DNA of 28,422 nucleotides from positions 1 through 28,422 of the forward strand of contig JBDREM010000060.1 in the NCBI GenBank assembly GCA_043819695.1, read 5' to 3'. The notes under the pieces are model-generated. The model ran no database searches. It was not told where the DNA came from and saw nothing but the letters and a program-made list of their open reading frames with translations. Positions 15,994-22,019 of this stretch are shown one piece after another. Within the stretch, counting starts at the first letter, position 1. Every line of letters starts with the position of its first letter. Position numbers and translations under genes: made by a program. This stretch comes from CAYLQD01 sp043819695 (GTDB lineage Bacteria > Planctomycetota > PUPC01).

Positions 15994-16572
15994 TCACAAA
16001 GACAGCTTGGCGGCCGTTTTCAGCTTCCCCAGGAGCGTTTCAACGGAACCGATCCCCCACTGCTGATGCACCACCTTCTTGCCGTCAAGGTCAACAATGA
16101 TAAACGTGGGCGTGCGGTCGATGCCCAGAAGCTTGGTGTTCGTCTTGTGCGGATCGGCGAGAAGCGGAAACAGGACGCGGTATCGGTCGCGGTAGATTCC
16201 CACCTCGATTTCCGTGTTGTTCTTTCCGATGCCGACGAACCGGACGCGGTCCTTGAGGCCGGCGGCCTGCGCCAGCTCGTAAAAACGGTTGACCTCCGGG
16301 GCGTCGCGCTGACAGTTATTGCAGTACATGTCGAATAGTTGGACCAACAGGACCGGGCTCTTGACGTCGGTCAGCTTGAATTCCGGCCCGTCGGAGGGAA
16401 CCCCGAGGTAGGCCGCTTCTTGCTCGTTGCGCGGCGCGGCCAGGCGGACGGACGCGATACCTCTGAACGTGACCTGCCCGGCGCGATCGCCCTGCTCGTC
16501 GGACTCGCCACAGCCCGCCGCGAGCACGACCGACAACGCCACGAAGACCCGACAAATCACGCCCACGCCCAT
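15994..16572 (-). CDS. TlpA/ResA-like thioredoxin lipoprotein
   Basis: A 192-residue thioredoxin-fold protein with a lipoprotein signal (SVVLAAGC, lipid-modified Cys21). The redox motif is CNNC at residues 84-87, preceded by VQLFDMY. The cis-proline segment is RTPTFIIVDLDGK, as in TlpA/ResA-type proteins. It probably acts as a thiol-disulfide reductant on the periplasmic side, possibly for the peroxiredoxin encoded next. The start is ATG 16572 with a GGGTGG-like ribosome site; GTG 16581 is an alternative adding three residues. The gene is divergent from fdhE, sharing a 231-base intergenic region. Confidence 0.87.
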   Translation of the reverse strand: MGVGVICRVFVALSVVLAAGCGESDEQGDRAGQVTFRGIASVRLAAPRNEQEAAYLGVPSDGPEFKLTDVKSPVLLVQLFDMYCNNCQRDAPEVNRFYELAQAAGLKDRVRFVGIGKNNTEIEVGIYRDRYRVLFPLLADPHKTNTKLLGIDRTPTFIIVDLDGKKVVHQQWGIGSVETLLGKLKTAAKLSL

Positions 16573-16718
16573 AGGAACCACCCGCTGGACAACCCCCGCT
16601 GACGGCCGACAATGGCGGCCACGCTCGAACGCTCGGCAGGATAGCGCTGCGCGCCCGACAAGTCAAGGGACTGACCGCGGAATCAGCAGGCTCTCACAGA
16701 CCGGGGCCGACTTTTCTC

Positions 16719-16746
16719 TTGCGCCCGTCCCGCAACTGTGCACAAT
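16719..16746 (+). promoter_or_regulatory. Possible sigma70-type promoter for fdhE operon
   Basis: TTGCGC (16719-16724) and CACAAT (16741-16746) are separated by 16 bases in the divergent region between the TlpA-like gene and fdhE, about 58 bases before the fdhE start. Both boxes match consensus only partly, so this is weak evidence. Confidence 0.25.
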
Positions 16747-16803
16747 GTGGGCAACTCGATCCGCCTGGAACCCGGCGTCGCCGGGCAATTAAGGACAGGG
16801 CGC

Positions 16804-17679
16804 ATGCAATCATCGGAGAATCCCTATGAGATGGCCCTGGCCCGGATCCGCAAGTTGAAGGATGCAAAACCGGAGCTGCGGCCGCTGCTCGACTACTACG
16901 ACGCGGTCCTGCGCGCACAGGGCGAGGCGAAGGCCGCGTTCCATCCCGATCTGACCGCCGTCGACATCGAGCTATGCAGGAACAGGGCTGCCGCCGGCCG
17001 GCCTCTCCTCGAACCCGGCGATGTCAAGCTGGACTGGGATGCGTTCGACGACCTGTTCGACGGCATCAGCCGGATCAGCCAGGAACGCGCGAAGGCGGCC
17101 GGCAGCGCGGACCCGTGGCCCTCGACAGCCGGCCGCGGGCCCGAGTGGCACGACGGCCTGCTCGAGGGTTTGCTCGAGGACGAGGCCCTCCTCGAGGGGC
17201 CCGCCGGCCGGGCCGGTGTTCCTCTCGACAAATTCACCTTCCTCGCCTGCCAGGCCCTCGCTCCGTTCCTCGAGAGCTACGCCGACGGCATGAGGCAATC
17301 GGTCGACCGCTCGGCCTGGGCCAGAGGGTGCTGCCCCGTGTGTGGCGGCGAGCCGCTGATGGGCCGCCTGGAAGAAGAAACCGGGAAGCGGTTCCTGCAA
17401 TGTCACCTGTGCCGGACGCAGTGGCCGTTCCCGCGGCTCGAGTGCCCCTTCTGCGGCAGCGACGATCAGCAGAGCTTGAGGTACTTCTACGACGAAGAAG
17501 ACCCCGCCTGTCGGGTCGAGGTGTGCGACTTGTGCAAGGCGTATCTCAAGACCGTCGACGCGCGCCGGACGGACCGCGAAATCTCTCTCCTGGCAGAGAA
17601 CGTGGCCACGAGCCACCTGGACCTCGTCGCCAGGCGCGAGGGATTCCAGAGGAACACCAACAGGCTCCTTGGACTATGA
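16804..17679 (+). CDS. fdhE: Formate dehydrogenase accessory protein FdhE
   Basis: A 291-residue FdhE, the rubredoxin-like iron protein needed for activity of membrane formate dehydrogenases of the FdnG type. The C-terminal half contains the diagnostic CxxC set: CCPVCGG (Cys176-180), CHLCRTQW, CPFCGSDDQQSLRYF and CDLCKAYLKTVD. The N-terminal half is helical with no clear motif, as usual. The start is ATG 16804 with an AGGACAGGG-like site upstream; an in-frame start at 16738 would lack a ribosome site. The stop overlaps the next gene's start (ATGA). Its presence fits the FdnG-like enzyme 1.2 kb upstream. Confidence 0.95.
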   Translation: MQSSENPYEMALARIRKLKDAKPELRPLLDYYDAVLRAQGEAKAAFHPDLTAVDIELCRNRAAAGRPLLEPGDVKLDWDAFDDLFDGISRISQERAKAAGSADPWPSTAGRGPEWHDGLLEGLLEDEALLEGPAGRAGVPLDKFTFLACQALAPFLESYADGMRQSVDRSAWARGCCPVCGGEPLMGRLEEETGKRFLQCHLCRTQWPFPRLECPFCGSDDQQSLRYFYDEEDPACRVEVCDLCKAYLKTVDARRTDREISLLAENVATSHLDLVARREGFQRNTNRLLGL

Positions 17680-18647
17680 GCGCGAACGTCGAGAAGGCAG
17701 CGGCCGGCGGCGAAGGATCGGCGAGCATGGGGCGCCTCCGGCTGTGGATGCGGGCCTTGCGAGCCCCGTTCTTCCAGGCGGTGATCGTGCCCTGCGTTCT
17801 GGGGACCGCGGTCGCGTGGTACCATACCGGCGAATTCCACCTGGGCTATTTCCTGGTTGCGCTCGCGGGTGTTGTGTGCGTCAACGCCGGGGCGAACCTG
17901 ACCAACGACTACTTTGACCACGAGAGCGGCGCCGACGCCCTCAACAGGCAATACACGCGCTTCAGCGGCGGGAGCCGCGTCATCCAGGAGGGATTGATCC
18001 CGCCGGGCAGGATGCGCCTTGCCGCCGTGATGTTCTTCGCGCTCGCCGCCTTGCTCGGGCTGTACCTCGTCTACGCCCGCGGCTGGCCGATCCTGGTCAT
18101 CGGCGTTGTCGGAGTTGCCTCAGGTTATTTCTACACGGGCTCGCCGGCACGCATCGGGTACCGCGGCTGGGGCGAGCTGCTGGCCGGGCTCAACTGCGGC
18201 CCGCTCGTCGTCCTCGGCGCGTACTTCGTGCAGGCCCGCGCGTTCAGCGGCGAGGCGCTGCTCGTCTCCGTCCCGGTCGGTCTTTTGATCGCCGCCGTCC
18301 TCTACATCAATCAGTTCGCCGACTACCAATCCGACAAGGCGGCAAACAAGGCGAACCTTGTCGTGCGGCTGGGGCCGGAACGCGCGATCAAGGGGTTCGG
18401 TCTGTTGCTAACAGTCACGTATTTGGTTGTGATACTCGGATGTGGGCTGGGGGTCATGCACTGGATGGGCCTCGCCTCCCTGCTGACCATCCCGCTTGCG
18501 TGGAAAGCGGCCAAGGCGGCCAGGGAAAATCACGCAACCGGGAGCGGGGAAAAACTGCTTCCCGCCATGAGCGGCACGGTGGCAACGCACCTCTTGACCG
18601 GGCTGCTCTTATCTTGCGGCTACCTGGCAGCCGGGGTGCTGAGATGA
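17676..18647 (+). CDS. menA: UbiA-family prenyltransferase, MenA-like
   Basis: A 323-residue integral membrane aromatic prenyltransferase with about eight or nine hydrophobic segments. The two Asp-rich motifs are present: NDYFDHESGAD (residues 77-87) and DYQSDKAANK (from residue 216). The FSGGSRVIQEG loop resembles MenA (1,4-dihydroxy-2-naphthoate prenyltransferase) more than UbiA. The start ATG 17676 overlaps the fdhE stop by four bases, and the stop overlaps the next gene by four. Pairing with a polyprenyl diphosphate synthase supports a menaquinone role. A related UbiA substrate cannot be excluded because no other men/mqn gene is in the window. Confidence 0.85.
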   Translation: MSANVEKAAAGGEGSASMGRLRLWMRALRAPFFQAVIVPCVLGTAVAWYHTGEFHLGYFLVALAGVVCVNAGANLTNDYFDHESGADALNRQYTRFSGGSRVIQEGLIPPGRMRLAAVMFFALAALLGLYLVYARGWPILVIGVVGVASGYFYTGSPARIGYRGWGELLAGLNCGPLVVLGAYFVQARAFSGEALLVSVPVGLLIAAVLYINQFADYQSDKAANKANLVVRLGPERAIKGFGLLLTVTYLVVILGCGLGVMHWMGLASLLTIPLAWKAAKAARENHATGSGEKLLPAMSGTVATHLLTGLLLSCGYLAAGVLR

Positions 18648-19618
18648 ACCTGGACGAGATCTACGGACCAATACGAGCGGAACTGGAGCTGGTGGAGAAG
18701 AGCTTGGCCGAGCTGTCTCTTTCGGGGGGGCGGCCCATCTCCGAAGCCCTCTCCGACATGCTGAACGCCGGCGGCAAACGCCTGCGCCCGGCGCTCCTCC
18801 TCACCGCCGCCAGGGCCTGCGGTTACGCCGGGGAACGAGCCATCAGGCTGGCCGTGGCGGTCGAGCTTATCCACACCGCCAGCCTGATTCACGACGACGT
18901 GATCGACGATGGCAACCTGCGACGGGGAGTCCCCACTGTCAACGCCCGTTGCGGCACCAGAATCTCGGTCCTGCTGGGAGACCACCTCTACGCCAAAGTC
19001 GTCGGCCTGCTGGCCGAGGACGGCAACCTGGAGGTGATCCGGAACGTGGCCGCCGCAGTCGGCACGATGACCGATGGCGAGATGAGGCAGACGCTCTGCC
19101 GGAACGACGTGAGCGTGACCGAGGAGAAGTACCTGTCGATCATCGCCGGAAAGACGGCGGCCCTCATCTCGTGCTCGTGCCGGGTCGGAGCGATGCTGGG
19201 TGAGAACCACAACGGCGAAACCGACATCCTCGCCGATTACGGGCTCAACCTGGGCATGGCCTTCCAGATCACCGACGACCTGCTCGACCTGACCGGCGAG
19301 GAGAATAAGCTGGGCAAGCCCGTGGGGAACGACATCCGCGAAGGGAGGCTGACGCTCCCCTTCATCCACGCGCTCGGCGCGGCCAAGGAAAAGGAAAGAC
19401 GGTGGATGCAAGACGTCTTCAGGACGGGCCGGATCAGCGGAAGCACCCTGGCCCGGATCAAGAGCATGGTGCAGGAACGTGGCGGAATACAGTACAGTTT
19501 GGACAAGGCCCGGCAGTACGGCAGCGCCTGCAAGGAAGGACTGACGTTCCTTAAAGAGTCTCAGCCTCGAAACGCTTTGGCCCTGCTGGCGGACCACGTC
19601 GTCGCCAGGGCCTTTTGA
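18644..19618 (+). CDS. trans-Polyprenyl diphosphate synthase (IspB/HepS type)
   Basis: A 324-residue polyprenyl synthase. Both catalytic Asp-rich motifs are visible: HDDVIDDGNLRRG (Asp84-Asp88) and DDLLD (residues 211-215), followed by GKPVGNDIREGR. The GGKRLRPAL segment near the N-terminus binds the allylic/homoallylic substrates. It extends isoprenoid chains used by the adjacent MenA-like enzyme, giving the quinone side chain; product length cannot be read with confidence. The start ATG 18644 overlaps the upstream stop (ATGA). An AT-rich inverted repeat follows directly after the stop codon. Confidence 0.93.
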   Translation: MNLDEIYGPIRAELELVEKSLAELSLSGGRPISEALSDMLNAGGKRLRPALLLTAARACGYAGERAIRLAVAVELIHTASLIHDDVIDDGNLRRGVPTVNARCGTRISVLLGDHLYAKVVGLLAEDGNLEVIRNVAAAVGTMTDGEMRQTLCRNDVSVTEEKYLSIIAGKTAALISCSCRVGAMLGENHNGETDILADYGLNLGMAFQITDDLLDLTGEENKLGKPVGNDIREGRLTLPFIHALGAAKEKERRWMQDVFRTGRISGSTLARIKSMVQERGGIQYSLDKARQYGSACKEGLTFLKESQPRNALALLADHVVARAF

Positions 19619-19620
19619 GA

Positions 19621-19723
19621 ATATCAAATGACAAAATCCCAATGCCAATTGAGATCCAAAACCCAAATGCCAAAACCTGCGAGGGGACGCAAACTTGGCA
19701 TTGAGTTTTTGACATTTGGATTT
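19621..19723. repeat. AT-rich imperfect inverted repeat
   Basis: The left arm (about 19621-19650) and right arm (about 19695-19723) are imperfect reverse complements, with CAATGCCAA against TTGGCATTG as the best-conserved part. Composition is strongly A+T-rich compared with the GC-rich genes around it. It occupies the gap between the polyprenyl synthase and the radical SAM gene and could act as a terminator-like hairpin or be a MITE-like or REP-like element. Confidence 0.6.
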
Positions 19724-19740
19724 CGATTGTTATTTAGGCT

Positions 19741-20715
19741 TTGACCTTGACCTTTGCCCCCTCACGCCCAAGCGCTGTACCCACACAAAGATCGTCCAAG
19801 CCCTACAAGCTCTGCTACCTGCTCTCCTACTACCTCCAAAGCCGGCTCGGCCGAAAGAGGCCGCTCCTGGCTGGGATGAAAATCACCCACGCCTGCAACC
19901 TCACGTGCGCCCACTGCCCCTTCTGGAAGAAGAAGGCCGAATCCCTGTCGTTCACGCAGGCGATCTCAGCCCTGCGGGCGCTGCACCAACGTGGAGTCAG
20001 GATCCTCATTATTGAGGGCGGCGAGCCCCTCATCTGGCGAGATGGAGAGCGCGATCTCAACGACGTCATCGACGAGGCCAAAAAGCTCTTCTTCAGCGTG
20101 GGCGTCACCACCAACGGCACGTTCCCCATCGACCTCGACTCCGACGTCGTCTGGGTGAGCATCGACGGGCTGCGGGAAACGCATGACCGTGTCCGCGGCG
20201 AGACGTTCGACAGGATCATCGCGAACATAGAAGCGTCCTCGCATCCCAAGATCTTCGCCCACATAACGATCAACTCGCTCAACTGCCAGGAGGTGCCGGA
20301 ACTGGTGAAGTTCCTCTCGGCCGCAGGGGCGAGCGGCCGCTCGCCCGTACAGGGGATAACGATCCAGTTTCACTACCCCTATGAGGGGCTGAGCGAGTCG
20401 AAGGGCGACGACCTTTTCCTCCCCTTCGACCGCCGGAAGCACGTCCTGGACGAACTCATCACGCTTAAAAAGCAGGGCTTCCCGGTGGCCGATTCCTATG
20501 CGTGCCTCAATGCTCTCAAGGACAACCGCTGGGAATGCCGCCCGTGGATGATCGCAAGCGTCGACCCCAGCGGCAAGCTGACCGAGGGCTGCTACGTCAA
20601 GGGGCGCGGCGCCGTCTCGTGCGAACACTGCGGATTCGCCGCCCACACCGAAATCTCCCTGGCATATGGCGGAGTGCTCGGGGCGATCCTTGCGGGAAGA
20701 AGGATTTTCGGATAA
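19741..20715 (+). CDS. Radical SAM protein (HpnH/SPASM-like), substrate unknown
   Basis: A radical SAM protein of up to 324 residues. The cluster motif is CNLTCAHC (Cys52, Cys56, Cys59 counted from TTG 19741), followed by IIEGGEPLIW, TTNGTFPID and VSIDGLRETHDRVRGETFD, typical of this superfamily. A C-terminal Cys-rich part (ECRPWMIASVDPSG, GCYV, CEHCGFAAHTE) may bind an extra cluster. The start is uncertain. The conserved SYYLQSRL...RPLLAGMKITHACN block precedes the first ATG (19876), so a TTG start at 19741 or 19747 is preferred, although only a weak AGG lies upstream. It follows the quinone genes but across a repeat, so a shared pathway is not established. Confidence 0.85.
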   Translation: MTLTFAPSRPSAVPTQRSSKPYKLCYLLSYYLQSRLGRKRPLLAGMKITHACNLTCAHCPFWKKKAESLSFTQAISALRALHQRGVRILIIEGGEPLIWRDGERDLNDVIDEAKKLFFSVGVTTNGTFPIDLDSDVVWVSIDGLRETHDRVRGETFDRIIANIEASSHPKIFAHITINSLNCQEVPELVKFLSAAGASGRSPVQGITIQFHYPYEGLSESKGDDLFLPFDRRKHVLDELITLKKQGFPVADSYACLNALKDNRWECRPWMIASVDPSGKLTEGCYVKGRGAVSCEHCGFAAHTEISLAYGGVLGAILAGRRIFG

Positions 20716-20782
20716 CCCCGCAGCCGCGCGAACTTCACGGGAACTTATTGAGCCCTGCATAGATAATGGAAAGCCGTGCGAA

Positions 20783-20909
20783 GGTGTAAAATGAGGAAAA
20801 AGGGGAAAAGGGCAAGAGGGGAAAAGAGTGTTTCTGCCGCCCCAAGGGCGGCAGACGGCCTTTTCTTCTCCCTTTTCCCTCTTTTCCCCTTTCCCTTTTC
20901 TTACACACC
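20783..20909. repeat. Long imperfect hairpin with homopurine/homopyrimidine arms
   Basis: The left arm (from 20783) is a run of A and G, such as GGGGAAAAGGGCAAGAGGGG. The right arm (to 20909) is the C and T counterpart, and the ends GGTGT and ACACC also pair. The centre is a perfect 10-base stem, TCTGCCGCCC (20833-20842) and GGGCGGCAGA (20846-20855), with loop CAA. Such mirror/inverted purine tracts can form cruciforms or triplexes. Confidence 0.75.
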
Positions 20910-20952
20910 CGTCCATTCTATTATCAACGCATGCATCAATAGTCCGCTGTTT

Positions 20953-21007
20953 CTGTAGCCGCCCGCATTGAGGGCGGCCCGGCCGAGGTCAGTGCCCTCG
21001 GCTACAG
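20953..21007. repeat. Cruciform-like nested inverted repeat
   Basis: The outer stem is CTGTAGCCG (20953-20961) with CGGCTACAG (20999-21007). Two inner hairpins can form: GCCGCCC (20958-20964) with GGGCGGC (20972-20978), and GCCGAGG (20982-20988) with CCTCGGC (20996-21002). The GCCGCCC/GGGCGGC core is shared with the centre of the preceding homopurine hairpin, so both may belong to one repeat family. Confidence 0.65.
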
Positions 21008-21105
21008 ACGGAGTAGGGACGGAGTAGGACAGTCACCGTTTTCTGTGCGGAATAGTCGGGGAACGCCACACATATTTCTGCCTGAATCCAGCCAAGCATC
21101 CTGTA

Positions 21106-21230
21106 GTGAGTGGCCAGTGGTCAGTGGTGCGTGGTCAGAGTCGGAGCAAGAAGGCATCCGCGTTCGCCAAGGCTTCGGTGGCCCGCCAAAGCTTTAGCGG
21201 AGGCGGGTGGTCAGTGGTGAGTGGCCAATG
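21106..21230. repeat. GTGGTCAGTGG-type direct repeats around a GC hairpin
   Basis: GTGGTCAGTGGT occurs at 21117-21128 and again at 21207-21218, each next to a GTGAGTGGCCA unit (21106-21116 and 21217-21227). Between them CCCGCC (21182-21187) and GGCGGG (21202-21207) form a hairpin around AAAGCTTT. It is noncoding and of unknown function. Confidence 0.6.
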
Positions 21231-21249
21231 TCTTTCTCCGTGTTCTTCC

Positions 21250-21278
21250 TTGACAGACCCGGCTGTTGGCGGTACGTT
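21250..21278 (+). promoter_or_regulatory. Candidate sigma70-type promoter for mntA-hepT
   Basis: A perfect -35 box TTGACA (21250-21255) is followed after 17 bases by TACGTT (21273-21278), a three-of-six match to the -10 consensus. Transcription would start near 21285, just before the AAAGGAG ribosome site of the antitoxin gene. Confidence 0.45.
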
Positions 21279-21301
21279 GTGAGCAAAGGAGAAGAACCGT
21301 G

Positions 21302-21589
21302 ATGGCCCTGAGCGACATCCGGCAGAAGCGAGCCGACATCCTGCGGATAGCGGCCAAGCACGGCGCGCGGGAAATCCGCATCTTTGGCTCCGTCGTTCGC
21401 GGCGAAGCTGATGACGACAGCGACGTGGACGTGTTGGTCAAACTGGACGACGGCTGTTCACTCCTCGACCACATTGCACTCATACGCGAACTGGAAGAGC
21501 TGCTCGGCTGTCGAGTAGACGTGGTCGCCGAGGATGCCTTGCATCGAGCCATCCGCAGCCGCGTTCTAGCGGAGGGCGTGCCGCTGTGA
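21302..21589 (+). CDS. mntA: MntA-type nucleotidyltransferase antitoxin
   Basis: A 95-residue minimal nucleotidyltransferase. The catalytic motif GSVVRGEADDDSDVD (residues 29-43) matches GSxxRG...SDxD. In MntA/HepT (type VII) toxin-antitoxin systems this protein AMPylates a tyrosine of the HEPN toxin and neutralises it. The start is ATG 21302 with AAAGGAGAAG upstream; GTG 21299 is the adjacent alternative. The stop overlaps the HepT start by four bases (GTGA). Length is typical. Confidence 0.92.
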   Translation: MALSDIRQKRADILRIAAKHGAREIRIFGSVVRGEADDDSDVDVLVKLDDGCSLLDHIALIRELEELLGCRVDVVAEDALHRAIRSRVLAEGVPL

Positions 21590-21912
21590 AAGACGACCGG
21601 CTGTACTTGGAACAGATTCTGGAGGCGGTAGAGAAGATCCTGAGTTACGTCGCAGGCGGACGCGAAGAGTTCATGCGGAACTCGCTCGTCCAGGACGGGG
21701 TAATCCGCAACTTCGAAATCATCGGAGAGGCGCCGAAGCAACTGAGTGAAGAAACGCGCTGCAAGCAGCCCGAGATTCCCTGGAGTGACGTTGCCCGTTT
21801 CCGGGACATTCTGATACATCACTACATGGGGGTGAACCTCACCCGCGTGTGGAAGGTGATTGAAGGGCATCTTCCTGCCCTTCGCCGCGCCATTGACGAG
21901 CTCCTGAGATAA
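21586..21912 (+). CDS. hepT: HepT-like HEPN-domain toxin
   Basis: A 108-residue HEPN RNase-type toxin. The active-site motif Rx4HxY is present as RDILIHHY (Arg73, His78, Tyr80), the Tyr being the residue AMPylated by MntA in studied pairs. The N-terminal helices (YLEQILEAVEKIL) and VRNFEIIGEA-like segment (VIRNFEIIGEAPKQL) are family hallmarks. The start is GTG 21586 overlapping the mntA stop. All key residues are intact, so the module looks functional. It is surrounded by intergenic repeats, consistent with an acquired cassette. Confidence 0.92.
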   Translation: MKDDRLYLEQILEAVEKILSYVAGGREEFMRNSLVQDGVIRNFEIIGEAPKQLSEETRCKQPEIPWSDVARFRDILIHHYMGVNLTRVWKVIEGHLPALRRAIDELLR

Positions 21913-22019
21913 TGCCCTTCTCCGTGTCCATCTGTGGCCAATGCTTTTGTCTTGTGTCTTGGTGCCTTTGTGATCGGTTCCTGTAACCCCACGACTCCCG
22001 CAGCCGGAGGCCGACCCTC

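Larger units (their letters stand above)
20716..21249. other. Gene-free repeat-rich intergenic region
   Basis: I see no credible gene here. The stretch carries a long homopurine/homopyrimidine hairpin, a cruciform-like element, GTGGTCAGTGG-type direct repeats and a small GC hairpin (each listed separately). Short open frames across it are low-complexity and lack ribosome sites. Confidence 0.7.

Noticed and set aside
20776..20958. 60-codon open frame on the plus strand
   Set aside because: It lies inside the homopurine/homopyrimidine hairpin and encodes low-complexity sequence with no ribosome site.
21106..21230. CRISPR-like array
   Set aside because: The repeats are short, few, of mixed spacing and have no cas genes nearby.
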